Below are positions 15,531 to 24,871 of a stretch of 26,527 bases of DNA, one piece after another. Below the pieces are notes generated by a model, which was not told the origin of the DNA, did not search any database, and saw only the letters and a program-made list of their open reading frames with translations. The position numbers were made by a program, and so were the translations under genes. Source of the stretch: an uncultured bacterium (GTDB taxonomy: Bacteria; Cloacimonadota; Cloacimonadia; Cloacimonadales; Cloacimonadaceae); NCBI GenBank assembly GCA_938009275.1, contig CALLHY010000022.1, positions 1-26,527 of the forward strand, read 5' to 3'. The stretch's first letter is position 1, and each line of letters starts with the position of its first letter.

Positions 15531-16858
15531 AACTTGCAGTAATTGGTAGCGGTTATGTTGGATTAACCAGCGGTGCATGCTTTGCTGAAATGGGAAGCAC
15601 AGTCGTTTGCGTGGATAAAGACGCAAGCAAGATAGACATTCTATTATCGGGCAAAGTGCCGATTCATGAACCAGGGCTGGAAGAAATGGTTCGCAGGAAT
15701 TCCATAGCGGGAAGGCTTCAATTCACAACTGATCTGCGATCTGCGGTTGAGCAATCGTCAATCATCTTTATCGCCGTTGGAACTCCTCCAGATGAGGATG
15801 GTTCGGCGGATTTGCAGTACGTGTTAGCAGCAGCTACTGAGATTGCCAGCTACATGGATTCTTACAAGATTATTGTGAACAAATCCACCGTCCCAGTTGG
15901 AACAGCAGATTTGGTTACGCAAGCCATTGAAACAGAATTGCATAAGAGAGGCTTGAATATCAAATTTGACGTGGTGTCAAATCCAGAATTCCTAAAGGAA
16001 GGAACCGCCATAGATGATTTTATGAGTCCGGATAGAGTAGTAATTGGCACAGAAAGCCCAGAAGCACAACACACTATGAAAACCCTCTATGCTCCATTTT
16101 GCAGAACCCACGACCGAGTTCTAACTATGTCTGTCCGTTCAGCAGAAATGACCAAGTATGCTGCCAATGCTTTGCTCGCCACCAAGATATCTTTCATTAA
16201 TGAGATATCCCGTCTTTGTGATGAGTATGGTGCTGATGTGGCAGAAGTTCGCAATGGGATCGGCAGTGACACTCGCATAGGCTATAAGTTCATATATCCA
16301 GGAGTTGGCTATGGTGGAAGCTGTTTTCCAAAGGACATAAAAGCCCTTATTCATATGGCAAACCAAAAAGGCTACGATTCCAGAATCCTGAAAGCCGTAG
16401 AGGAAGTGAATGCTAACCAAAAACGCTTACTGGTTAAGAAGGTGCAGCAACATTTTGGCAACGATCTTTCCGGAAAGTGTTTCGCGATATGGGGGCTTGC
16501 CTTCAAACCGCAAACTGATGATATGCGAGAAGCTCCATCAATTGTAGTTATAAACAGTTTAATAGAACTGGGTGCAACCATAAAAGCCTATGATCCCGTG
16601 GCCATGACGGAGGCAAAACGCATCTTCTCAGGTAACGATAAAATTCAGCTCTGTGATGATGAATACTCTGCGCTGGAAGGTGCAGATGCCGTGCTACTGA
16701 TCACCGAATGGCGTCAATTCAGGTATCCGGACTTTAAAAGAATAGCATCACTATTAAGGAACCCAGTGGTGTTTGATGGCAGAAATCTTTATAATCCCGA
16801 TGATCTCAGCAAAGCTGGCTTCAGTTATTATGGGATTGGCAGACCCAGCCGATCATAA
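15527..16858 (+). CDS. ugd: UDP-glucose 6-dehydrogenase
   Basis: Oxidises UDP-glucose to UDP-glucuronate with two NAD+. The 443-aa protein has 'GSGYVGLTSGACFAEMG' at the N-terminus (NAD-binding), 'VGTPPDEDGSADL', 'STVPVGTAD', 'NPEFLKEGTAIDDF', the signature 'GVGYGGSCFPKDI' with catalytic Cys266, and the C-terminal 'GLAFKPQTDDMREAPS' NAD-binding half. Length and order match the family exactly. The stop at 16856-16858 ends the plus-strand unit; no terminator hairpin was seen. It is coupled to the epimerase by a 4-nt overlap. Confidence 0.97.
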   Translation: MKLAVIGSGYVGLTSGACFAEMGSTVVCVDKDASKIDILLSGKVPIHEPGLEEMVRRNSIAGRLQFTTDLRSAVEQSSIIFIAVGTPPDEDGSADLQYVLAAATEIASYMDSYKIIVNKSTVPVGTADLVTQAIETELHKRGLNIKFDVVSNPEFLKEGTAIDDFMSPDRVVIGTESPEAQHTMKTLYAPFCRTHDRVLTMSVRSAEMTKYAANALLATKISFINEISRLCDEYGADVAEVRNGIGSDTRIGYKFIYPGVGYGGSCFPKDIKALIHMANQKGYDSRILKAVEEVNANQKRLLVKKVQQHFGNDLSGKCFAIWGLAFKPQTDDMREAPSIVVINSLIELGATIKAYDPVAMTEAKRIFSGNDKIQLCDDEYSALEGADAVLLITEWRQFRYPDFKRIASLLRNPVVFDGRNLYNPDDLSKAGFSYYGIGRPSRS

Positions 16859-16951
16859 AAGCTGATTATCTAGAGGGAACTCCAGTTGCATTTCAGATTC
16901 ATTGCAGGGATTATCTATAACTTGTTCAATAATACGGAAGTGAGTGGCCAT
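16853..16951 (-). CDS. possible small ORF after the sirtuin gene (32 aa)
   Basis: Between ugd and the sirtuin gene, the minus strand has an open frame 'MATHFRIIEQVIDNP...LDNQLL' from an ATG at 16951 to TGA at 16853-16855, overlapping the ugd stop. The open frame extends upstream without a stop for 15 codons ('SISLFPKASSWA'). It could be a small protein, a gene fragment, or chance; no family is recognised and the ribosome site is poor. It lies about 50 nt downstream of the sirtuin stop, in the same direction. Confidence 0.2.
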   Translation of the reverse strand: MATHFRIIEQVIDNPCNESEMQLEFPLDNQLL

Positions 16952-17005
16952 TGCCCATGATGATGCTTTAGGGAACAGAGATATACTGACAATTCACAAT
17001 TGTAC

Positions 17006-17713
17006 TTAGTTAGTCCATTTATTTACTAATTCAGGTAGGAGATCGCCAGATTGTCCTATGTAGAACTCATCGAAGAAATTGTAGTTATCCGGTTTTTCAA
17101 GATTTATGCATACTGTTTTTGCACCCATGAGCTTGGCAGTCATCACAAATCCTGCGGCAGGGTACACTACTCCACTCGACCCCACAAGAATGAACAAGTC
17201 GCATTCCTTCAGGGCATTCTCAATTTCGTAGAGGTAATAGGGGATTTCTCCAAACCACACTATGTCTGGACGAAGCATACCTTGGCAAGCGGGGCAATAA
17301 GGTATGCCAGGAGTATCGATATAATACTCCATGGGATACTTGACCCTACACTTTGTACAGAAGCAGCTATCCAGGCTACCGTGCATGTTCAGAACGTTCT
17401 TGCTACCTGCTCTTTGGTGTAGCCCGTCTACATTCTGGCTAACCAGAGTGAAATTAGTTCTAGAGTAACTCTCCAGGATCACAAGCGCATGATGCCCTTT
17501 ATTTGGCATAACATTAGCACAGTTTCTCCACCTTTCTTTGTAGAAGTCCCACACCAGTTCTGGATTGGATACGAATGCATCGATGGTGGCTACTTGATCT
17601 ATCCTGTGGTTTTCCCAAAGTCCTCCAGTATCTCGGAAGGTTTTAATACCAGATTCTGAACTAATTCCAGCACCTGTTAATACTACAATTCTTGTTTTTG
17701 GGTTTATCTGCAT
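17006..17713 (-). CDS. cobB: NAD-dependent protein deacylase (sirtuin, CobB/Sir2 family)
   Basis: Removes acyl groups from protein lysines using NAD+, yielding nicotinamide and O-acyl-ADP-ribose. Numbering from the ATG at 17713 (235 aa): 'VVLTGAGISSESGI' NAD motif (10-23), 'TFRD', 'SQNVDGLH' (92-99), catalytic His111 in 'NMHGS', zinc cysteines 119/122 and 140/143 ('CTKC', 'CPAC'), and 'VGSSGVVYPAAGF'. Tyr58-x2-Arg61 in 'FYKERW' is the Tyr/Arg pair that marks class III sirtuins active on succinyl, malonyl and glutaryl groups. A GTG one codon earlier is possible. The ATG overlaps the stop of the preceding protease gene by one base (TGATG), so translation is probably coupled. It is the last gene in its cluster. 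Confidence 0.93.
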   Translation of the reverse strand: MQINPKTRIVVLTGAGISSESGIKTFRDTGGLWENHRIDQVATIDAFVSNPELVWDFYKERWRNCANVMPNKGHHALVILESYSRTNFTLVSQNVDGLHQRAGSKNVLNMHGSLDSCFCTKCRVKYPMEYYIDTPGIPYCPACQGMLRPDIVWFGEIPYYLYEIENALKECDLFILVGSSGVVYPAAGFVMTAKLMGAKTVCINLEKPDNYNFFDEFYIGQSGDLLPELVNKWTN

Positions 17714-20700
17714 CACTTCATTAATAGCATCTTTTTGCTGATGTTGCCGTATGGTGTGCTTAGCCGATAATAGTAAACACCGCTTGCAACACTTCGATTA
17801 GAGGAATCTTTACCATTCCAAGATATGCTGTGATTGCCATGGTCAAGCTCACAATCTACTATCCTGCTTACCAATTGGCCTTTAACATTAAACACTTCCA
17901 GGGCTACGTGCATGGGTGAGGGGATACTGAATCTAATATTAGTTGAAGGATTAAAGGGATTTGGATAGTTTTCGAATAGCTGCATGGTGTCTGGAACCAA
18001 TACTAAGTCTTCAGAGGCAGTGCTGTTGCCTGTAATTCTAACGTCGTCTACATACCATCCCTCGCCACCAACGTAACCGTCGCTACCGAATACCCAGCGG
18101 AATTGAGCGGTGCCACTTACGTTGCCCAAATCGAACACAGCTTCTGTCCAGTCAAAGCTTCCAGAATATACATTTGTATTTGCAGAGAATGGAGAAGCAG
18201 TATTATTATAAATCCGATATGGATAGTTTCCCACAGGAGTTATCTGTGTCCAGGATCCGTTGTTCAGCTTCATTTGAACCATGCCACCATCCCATGCATA
18301 AGAAGCATTCGATTCGTGATTTTCAGCCTGCATCCAGTGATAAAACCTTAGCTGGCTTCCGGGGCTAACGTTTTGAACAGGGCTGATAAGGGCACCGTAT
18401 CCACTGCTGGAATAGGTGGATGAACCAGGGCCACCAAACTTCATGGAGTAGCTACCATTGTTGGTGTAATTTCTGTAGTTTGATCTATGCCACTGATTGG
18501 TGAAGCCAGTATTCAAGCCTGCTGTTCCCCAACCCTGTTGATCCTGCTCAAAGGCAAACATTATTGCTCCAAGGTGAATAACGAATGATCCTTCGAGGGT
18601 GCTTCCATTCTCAGCCGTTAGTATGTATGAAATACTTACATCTTCGTTGAGAGGAGCATCGTTGCCAATACTTAAATGAATCGCATTCTCGAAGGATTGA
18701 CTGCTGTTATGCATTATTGGTTCAAAGTAACACTCTGTTTCATACACGCTTATATGTGGTGAATCGGAGAACACAAACATGTATGGACTCTGTGCATTAC
18801 CGCTGCCTGAGTTATTAATTGTTAAACTAATGCCAGGTTCGTCACCGGGCATTATAAGCTGGCTAACATTATTGATCTGATAAGTGGTAACATCCAGGTG
18901 TGGCGCGTTAAGTGGTAGATATACTATGGACTGAGACGATTGAGAGGCAAAGTTGGATAAAAAGACCAGTTTGGCACGGCTTCCGTCTTCGTAGTTTCCA
19001 GATACTCTTACTCTAAAATGGAGATGTATGGCGAGAGAATCGTTGGCCGCAAGATTGTTTAGCTCATAAGCTTGAGCTAGCACTTGGATGTTTGGAGAAG
19101 GAGAGCTAAGTGATATTGAAGCTGGAGAGCTTAGATCTAATAGTCCAACGTTTTTTGCATAGAGGTTAATGCCAATTTCTTCACCAGTGTGGTGAAGATT
19201 GTCCGCATCATCAAATGCAAAGTTTGTGCAAACAATGTAAGGCATCTGAGCAGCAGTAACAGTAATCGTCTGGTTAAAACTGTAGAAATTTGGGGCATTA
19301 ACATACGCCGTATACTCGCCTGGTGCGAGGTTGCTGAACATGTTGATGTAAATAATGCCATCAGCAGAAGCAATGCAATTGTATATAGTAGTTTCCCCAT
19401 TTTTCAAGATAAATTCTGCATAAGGGGCATTAGTTGTGATTTGTAGCTGGTTCATCCCCATCATCCATTCCGTGGGCATATTTGCAGAAACGATTTGGGG
19501 CGTTTCTGTCCAAATCATCATGGATGGATCACCAAATAGATTAGTTTCATAATCGACCCAATACATGACGGGTGAATTGGTCATATAGGGGATATTATCA
19601 ATCTTAGAGTCTACTAAGGTGTAACCGAGCTCATGGATGCCTTCACCAAATATGGCATCAATGTATTGACGATGATAGTTTTGTGATGCACCATCTGTAC
19701 TTCCTTGTGAGCCCCAGCCATATCTGGAGTGCGATATCATAGCAACAGCTGCTGTAGATATGGAGGTAAACTTCTCGGTAATGCAATCGCTGGTGTAGTT
19801 CCCTGGTTCGGTATCGCGGTTATCGAACGAGCCAGCATAACATCCTTGAGTAAATACTATGGAGTAGTTGTGATTAGCTCCATCATTGGTGATACTTGTT
19901 GATGATACCTGGTTGTTACTCAGTCTCATATTGTAGGTAGTATTTGAATGGCCTAAATGGTTTACTAAGTTTGACCCATTGGAAAGCAATGGGCGTATCT
20001 GGCTTGGACCCCATGCATCTGCTTCTCCATATGTTCTGTCATATAAAGTGCTAATGTTCCAAGACTCAGGCACACCAATAGTAGTGTAACCATTAGCGCT
20101 ACTTCCACCAATCATCTCGTCCATATAATCACCTCCCCATGTAGGACCATCCCACAGCCATTCTCCTACAAATAGAGAGCTTTTGAGTTCGTTTTCTACA
20201 GGGGTTAGCGTGTAGCTCATAATCTTGTTAATAAAGTTCGCAATTTCAGCGTCATTGTTGTAGCAAAATCGGCCAATTGCCAGTTCTGGGATTAGGTCTG
20301 CCTCTGCCGCTTCTCCCCAGTTAGTGTCACCATCTGTATTCCAGTTGCCATCAAGACATGCATAGTACATGTCTGCGGGAATATCATTGTCAGACTCGCT
20401 TCCTTGTCCCATGTTAACAAACATACCACGGTGAGGGATTACGTCGGTATCACCACCCAAAAAGACATATTCAAGTGGATTAGAAATATAAATGTCAATG
20501 ATGTAGTTGCGCAGCTTTTCTTGGGTATCAGCTCCAGTACTGGAAGCCGATATCTCTTCTATGCTCTTAATCAGTACATTAAGTCCTTTGTTATCTTGCA
20601 ATTCTTTTAGGGGCTGCCAGTTTGCTATCTTGTCTTGAGCCGCGATAATAAGGTAGTTATAACCACTTTGTCTCGTGTTTGCGGTTTGGATGCTATTTAT

Positions 20701-21294
20701 GTTATCTACATATCTCTGTAAGCGTTGCATTGTTTTGGTATCGGTTTTAAGTAATTCGGCAGCTTTTTGGGAAGCTTGCGTTGCGATATACTGAATGTCT
20801 ACTGATATACTGCTATAAAAGGTGAGTTTTTTGTTATGAGGATTATATTCAAATGGGCTTATAGCGGTGAATGCTATTGGATGGCCACTGAAGAAATGAG
20901 TAAGCAATCCGTTGTACAGACACTCAGGATATACTGAGTTTGAGTTGTATATCCCGGGATTGGGGGAAGTGGGTTTTGCAATATCTGAATGCATAAAGGG
21001 GTATTGACTTTGTATTGGAGCAATGTCCTGAGTAAGATTGTAAACAATGGGGTTCTGCCGCTTAATCTCAACACCGGAGGCTTCCATGCCATTAGGAAGC
21101 AATATCTGTATGCCATACCATGGCAGATCCGGTGAACCAGGTTCACCCCAGCTTTGCGCGTTATCAAGCCGGACTGATGTATAATTTTCTCCAAGTTTGA
21201 TGGAGGGTTTATTCAAAGTATAGGAGTAGGTAATTCCTGCGCATAGTGTTGCCACGACCAAGAACATAATCAGAACTAGAACAGCTTGCTTCAT
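17713..21294 (-). CDS. gingipain-like (peptidase family C25) secreted protease with C-terminal sorting domain
   Basis: Exported cysteine protease of 1193 aa. Layout: signal peptide (1-20, ending 'CAG'), a C25 propeptide-like region (about 21-205), and the caspase-like catalytic domain (about 212-596). The latter has 'NYLIIAAQDKI', 'LEYVFLGGDTDVIPHRG', catalytic His449 in 'NHLGHSN' and Cys485 in 'FTQGCYAGSFDN', with a 36-residue spacing similar to RgpB, and ends with the 'NLFGDPSMMIW' strand usual before the Ig module. Then follow Ig-like modules (600-760), a CARDB-like segment (760-910) and a MAM/jelly-roll-like domain (about 930-1105, with 'GWYVDDVRI'). A C-terminal domain starts 'ENYPNPFNPSTNIRFSIP' (type IX/FlgD-like sorting signal). 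A ribosome site AAGAAGG precedes the ATG. The peptide specificity cannot be read from the sequence. The downstream sirtuin start overlaps its stop. Confidence 0.92.
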   Translation of the reverse strand: MKQAVLVLIMFLVVATLCAGITYSYTLNKPSIKLGENYTSVRLDNAQSWGEPGSPDLPWYGIQILLPNGMEASGVEIKRQNPIVYNLTQDIAPIQSQYPFMHSDIAKPTSPNPGIYNSNSVYPECLYNGLLTHFFSGHPIAFTAISPFEYNPHNKKLTFYSSISVDIQYIATQASQKAAELLKTDTKTMQRLQRYVDNINSIQTANTRQSGYNYLIIAAQDKIANWQPLKELQDNKGLNVLIKSIEEISASSTGADTQEKLRNYIIDIYISNPLEYVFLGGDTDVIPHRGMFVNMGQGSESDNDIPADMYYACLDGNWNTDGDTNWGEAAEADLIPELAIGRFCYNNDAEIANFINKIMSYTLTPVENELKSSLFVGEWLWDGPTWGGDYMDEMIGGSSANGYTTIGVPESWNISTLYDRTYGEADAWGPSQIRPLLSNGSNLVNHLGHSNTTYNMRLSNNQVSSTSITNDGANHNYSIVFTQGCYAGSFDNRDTEPGNYTSDCITEKFTSISTAAVAMISHSRYGWGSQGSTDGASQNYHRQYIDAIFGEGIHELGYTLVDSKIDNIPYMTNSPVMYWVDYETNLFGDPSMMIWTETPQIVSANMPTEWMMGMNQLQITTNAPYAEFILKNGETTIYNCIASADGIIYINMFSNLAPGEYTAYVNAPNFYSFNQTITVTAAQMPYIVCTNFAFDDADNLHHTGEEIGINLYAKNVGLLDLSSPASISLSSPSPNIQVLAQAYELNNLAANDSLAIHLHFRVRVSGNYEDGSRAKLVFLSNFASQSSQSIVYLPLNAPHLDVTTYQINNVSQLIMPGDEPGISLTINNSGSGNAQSPYMFVFSDSPHISVYETECYFEPIMHNSSQSFENAIHLSIGNDAPLNEDVSISYILTAENGSTLEGSFVIHLGAIMFAFEQDQQGWGTAGLNTGFTNQWHRSNYRNYTNNGSYSMKFGGPGSSTYSSSGYGALISPVQNVSPGSQLRFYHWMQAENHESNASYAWDGGMVQMKLNNGSWTQITPVGNYPYRIYNNTASPFSANTNVYSGSFDWTEAVFDLGNVSGTAQFRWVFGSDGYVGGEGWYVDDVRITGNSTASEDLVLVPDTMQLFENYPNPFNPSTNIRFSIPSPMHVALEVFNVKGQLVSRIVDCELDHGNHSISWNGKDSSNRSVASGVYYYRLSTPYGNISKKMLLMK

Positions 21295-21347
21295 AACAGA
21301 CAGCCTTCTTTAGTAATATTTATATTTGTCATGAAGCAAGGGACGTT

Positions 21348-21373
21348 CCAAACTAATCTATTTATTGGTTTGG
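21348..21373. other. weak hairpin between gltX and the protease gene
   Basis: CCAAACTAA and TTGGTTTGG pair at 8 of 9 positions around an 8-nt loop, just after the gltX stop on the minus strand. There is no U-run after it, so it is at best a processing or weak terminator structure. Confidence 0.3.
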
Positions 21374-21398
21374 GGGCTTATCTCGGGGAGGGTATGCA

Positions 21399-22835
21399 TC
21401 AGCTATTTCTGATAGACTCCCTGATGCGAGTTATTGCCTCTTGTTCTCCAAGAATAGCTATGGTATTTGGAAGATCAGGTCCATGAGCTTGACCTATTAA
21501 AGAAAGGCGTATGGGGGTGTATAACTGCTTACCCTTAATACCCGTATCGGCGGTGCATTGCTTCATCATTGCATTAATGCTATCTTCATTAAGTGGCATA
21601 AAACCATCTATTGATATACTAAGCCAGGATAACACTTGTTGTGATTCTAATGATCCAATTAGAACAGCATCACTTTCGGATAGCTCAGATTTACAATAGA
21701 ACATCTGGCAATAATCGGCTATCTCTGGAAGTAGAGAACATCTTTCCCGGGCTACAGCAACGCATTTCAGGTACTTCTCTTTATTGCTTATATCAATATC
21801 TTGAGCCTTAAAATATGGCCTTGCTCTATCAGCAATGGTCTCAAGCGGTAGATTACGGATATAGTGCCCATTCATCCAGTCTAATTTTGTCAAGTCAAAA
21901 ATGGCACCTGATTTGCTTACTCGATCCAGGCAGAAAACTTCGCTTAGTTCTTCAAGAGCGTATATTTCTCTATCATCTGACGAATGCCAACCGAGTAGGG
22001 CAACAAAATTGATCAGAGCTTCTTTTAGATAGCCCTTTGATATATAGCTTTCAACTGAAACATCATTCATCCGTTTACTAAGTTTTGATCTGTCTGTTGA
22101 TAGTATCAGTGGGAGGTGAACCCATGTTGGCGGTTCCCAACCAAAACATTCGTAGAGCCAGATGTGTTTAGGTGTGCTTGATAGCCATTCTTCACCTCGA
22201 ATAACGTGGGATATTTGCATGTAATGATCGTCAACTACGGCGGCAAGATGATAAGTTGGGTAACCGTCACTTTTTACCAAAACCTGGTCATCAGATTGAG
22301 AGCTATCCATCTCAACGGTTTCCCTAATGGCGTCTGTGAACTTAAACATTCTGTCTTCCGGCATTTTAAGTCTAACAACATAGCTCTCGCGGGCTTCTAG
22401 CTTCTGTTGCACTTCTTCGTTGGACAAAGACAGACATCGTCTATCATATTTAACAAACATACCTTTGGCTTGTTGACTATTACGCATTTCGGTTAAAGTT
22501 TCTGGACTACAAAAGCATCGGTATGCATTACCGGACTCAAGTAATATTTCTGCATGTTTATGGTATAAATCCAGTCTTTCCGATTGGGTGTATGGAGCAT
22601 AGGGTCCGCCAACATCAGGACCCTCATCGATACTAATCCCTAATAGATTTAGGGTATTAACTAAATCTATGGCAGCACCTGGAACTTCTCTATTCTTATC
22701 TGTATCTTCAATTCTTAATATAAACTTACCGCCCTGTGATCGGGCAAACAAGTAATCATATAATGCGGTTCTTAAGCCACCTATATGGAGGTACCCAGTT
22801 GGACTGGGGGCAAAACGGACTCGGACGGGTTTCAT
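21399..22835 (-). CDS. gltX: glutamyl-tRNA synthetase
   Basis: Class I aminoacyl-tRNA synthetase charging tRNA-Glu (478 aa). It shows the 'FAPSPTGYLHIGG' HIGH-type motif (His17), 'LRTALYDYLFAR', 'RIEDTD', a zinc-binding cluster (Cys107, Cys109, Tyr130, Cys134), the 'GYPTYHLAAVVDDHYMQISHVIRGEEW' glutamate-binding helices and KMSKS-like 'KLSKR' at 251-255. The C-terminal anticodon-binding part is complete. The start is supported by GAGGAG upstream. It sits 10 nt behind the unknown 187-aa gene. Whether it is discriminating or also charges tRNA-Gln cannot be decided here. Confidence 0.97.
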   Translation of the reverse strand: MKPVRVRFAPSPTGYLHIGGLRTALYDYLFARSQGGKFILRIEDTDKNREVPGAAIDLVNTLNLLGISIDEGPDVGGPYAPYTQSERLDLYHKHAEILLESGNAYRCFCSPETLTEMRNSQQAKGMFVKYDRRCLSLSNEEVQQKLEARESYVVRLKMPEDRMFKFTDAIRETVEMDSSQSDDQVLVKSDGYPTYHLAAVVDDHYMQISHVIRGEEWLSSTPKHIWLYECFGWEPPTWVHLPLILSTDRSKLSKRMNDVSVESYISKGYLKEALINFVALLGWHSSDDREIYALEELSEVFCLDRVSKSGAIFDLTKLDWMNGHYIRNLPLETIADRARPYFKAQDIDISNKEKYLKCVAVARERCSLLPEIADYCQMFYCKSELSESDAVLIGSLESQQVLSWLSISIDGFMPLNEDSINAMMKQCTADTGIKGKQLYTPIRLSLIGQAHGPDLPNTIAILGEQEAITRIRESIRNS

Positions 22836-22845
22836 TATATCTCCT

Positions 22846-23409
22846 CTAATTATGTAAAAATGCTTTCTTTAGCTGGTGTATTTGTGATTTGTTCTGCATG
22901 TAGACAATCCGATAGTGCGGATGGTAGTGCATCCTATATTTATCTGAATGACTGGGTATGGATGCAGATGCAGCCAATTTGAATACACAATCTTCCTCAT
23001 TAACAGATGGGGTGTAATACTTAAGGACAGTTGCATAGTTTTGCGTCCACACATCATTCATCGAAGTGTCAGGTTGGGCTAAGCTGCATGAGTCAATAAT
23101 CAATTCGGCTAACAGGTCGCACTTGGTTAAGAATAATGATGGATTAGCCCTGTAAGCCTCATTCAGTATGCTCAGGCTAATTCTGACAAAGCCAGATTGA
23201 TCGCCAATATCTTGAAACAATGGGCTATAAGTATTATGCATGTTTACAAATTCTACTTCAATGTTTTTCGCAACCATCAATGGGTCGTTTACTATATGTG
23301 ATGGACCATAATAAGCTTGATAGACTAGCTTATACAAATCTACAAGCTCTAAATAGGGGTGAATATCGAGCTCATTTTTGATAATTTGATGTAAATCAAT
23401 TGGCCGCAT
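22846..23409 (-). CDS. conserved-looking protein of unknown function
   Basis: Protein of 187 aa that I do not recognise. It has no signal peptide or membrane helix and is probably cytosolic and mostly helical. Visible features are 'YKLVYQAYYGPSHIVND' near residue 26-42, a middle helical part, and a C-terminal block 'SHSDKYRMHYHPHYRIVY' rich in His and Tyr, which looks like a conserved functional patch (possibly metal- or nucleotide-binding, but this is a guess). It overlaps the amidohydrolase stop by 14 nt and is followed after 10 nt by gltX, so it is expressed with both. Confidence 0.7.
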   Translation of the reverse strand: MRPIDLHQIIKNELDIHPYLELVDLYKLVYQAYYGPSHIVNDPLMVAKNIEVEFVNMHNTYSPLFQDIGDQSGFVRISLSILNEAYRANPSLFLTKCDLLAELIIDSCSLAQPDTSMNDVWTQNYATVLKYYTPSVNEEDCVFKLAASASIPSHSDKYRMHYHPHYRIVYMQNKSQIHQLKKAFLHN

Positions 23410-24871
23410 AGACAGTATTCCCTTTACTGATGATCATCTTGATTCCCGGTATTGTGGTAAGATCGTCAATGGGATTGTCGAGAATGCTAAAATCAGCTCG
23501 ATATCCTTTTGCTATCATTCCCAGGTAACTCTCTTCATGGCTAAGCCATGCCGCATTTCGAGTGTATAAACTTACAGCCTCTGCATGTGTCAATTGCTCG
23601 GTTTCATTGTTATGAAGCATAGCTGCACGTATTGATTGAACGATATCAAGAGGAGTGACATACCAATCGGAACTGCCTGTTACTCTAACGTTGTTGCGGT
23701 TAAATGTGCTAAACCGGTTCATGTTTCTGGCTCGCTCTAAACCTAGTTGTCTGCTATAAAAGCCATTATCTCCACCCCAAAGCAGGTCGAAACTTGGCTG
23801 CATCACTGGTACTGCACCAGAATTTGCTATGCAGCCCACTAAGTTATCATCAGTTATCTCACAGTGGATAAGTTGATGCCTTAGGTCTTTATAGTCATCT
23901 TCTTTAAGCTTATTGTATACACTATTAATCTGAGCTATTGCTTTATCGCCAATACAGTGCACGCCTACCTGAAGGTTGTTTTTGTGTGCTTCCGATAAAA
24001 AATTATACCAGTAGCTATCATCGTGGTAAAGTGAGCCCATGCAGGCAGTACCTTCGTAGGGTCGACTAAGGGCGGCTGTGTGCGAACCAATTGAACCATC
24101 GGCCAGGATACATCCACCTATTCTGGAAGCCCCAGCGTCAAGAGCGGCTCGTATATTGAAAGATTGTGGGTAAAGTGTGAAACTGATCTTGAATTTTGAG
24201 ATATTGCTATCGATTAGTGAGTAATGCCCAATTGACTGATTAGCATCGCCAACCATGGTGTGAATGCCAGTGAAACCACCGTGCATCGCAATGTCTGCTG
24301 CCTGATGATATGCGTTTAACACTGCCTCTTCTCTCACAGAATTGTGGAAATGATGAACAGCATTATCATTGGCTTCTGCTCTTAGAATCTCTATTCCTGC
24401 GGGCACCCCTGATAATTGCTTGCGAGCATAGCTGTTCAAAATGCAAGAGTGTCCATCCACTCGTCTAAGCACGATGGACTTTGAAGGGACAACACTATCT
24501 AACTCACTCATTGTTGGGAAACGCTTTTCAATAATGGCATTCTCATCGAATTGCCAGGCAAAGATCACTTCATCCGCAGGTGTGTGCCGATACTTAGCAT
24601 CCAGAAGCATTAACACGTCATCGATACACTTAACCTCTGACATATCTACACCTAATGAATACAAGCCACCTTCGAAGCTGTGAGTATGTGTATCTATAAA
24701 TCCAGGATATACGTAAGCACCATTCAGGTCTATTGATTCTACATGGTCAATGTTGAAGTCTATGGGTTCTTTAATGATTTCTTTAATCAACTCATTGTCT
24801 AATAGGATGGCCATCTTGTCTTTACTAAAGCCATTGTCTATCCATATATGTGCGTTTCGGATCAATTTCAT
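23396..24871 (-). CDS. amidohydrolase family protein (YtcJ-like, amidohydro_3)
   Basis: Metal-dependent hydrolase of 491 aa of the amidohydrolase superfamily. It has the N-terminal beta-sandwich ('MKLIRNAHIWIDNGF'), the 'YPGFIDTHTHSFEGG' metal-binding His62/His64 motif, 'LRRVDGHSCILNS', 'GVHCIGDKAIAQIN', 'HQLIHCEITDDN', 'GSSDWYVTPLDIVQSIRAAM' and the C-terminal 'GMIAKGYRADFSILD' that closes the sandwich. These match YtcJ-type proteins, annotated for imidazolonepropionase-like or N-substituted formamide substrates; the true substrate is unknown. It overlaps maf by 4 nt (ATGA). No signal peptide, so it should be cytosolic. Confidence 0.9.
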   Translation of the reverse strand: MKLIRNAHIWIDNGFSKDKMAILLDNELIKEIIKEPIDFNIDHVESIDLNGAYVYPGFIDTHTHSFEGGLYSLGVDMSEVKCIDDVLMLLDAKYRHTPADEVIFAWQFDENAIIEKRFPTMSELDSVVPSKSIVLRRVDGHSCILNSYARKQLSGVPAGIEILRAEANDNAVHHFHNSVREEAVLNAYHQAADIAMHGGFTGIHTMVGDANQSIGHYSLIDSNISKFKISFTLYPQSFNIRAALDAGASRIGGCILADGSIGSHTAALSRPYEGTACMGSLYHDDSYWYNFLSEAHKNNLQVGVHCIGDKAIAQINSVYNKLKEDDYKDLRHQLIHCEITDDNLVGCIANSGAVPVMQPSFDLLWGGDNGFYSRQLGLERARNMNRFSTFNRNNVRVTGSSDWYVTPLDIVQSIRAAMLHNNETEQLTHAEAVSLYTRNAAWLSHEESYLGMIAKGYRADFSILDNPIDDLTTIPGIKMIISKGNTVYAAN

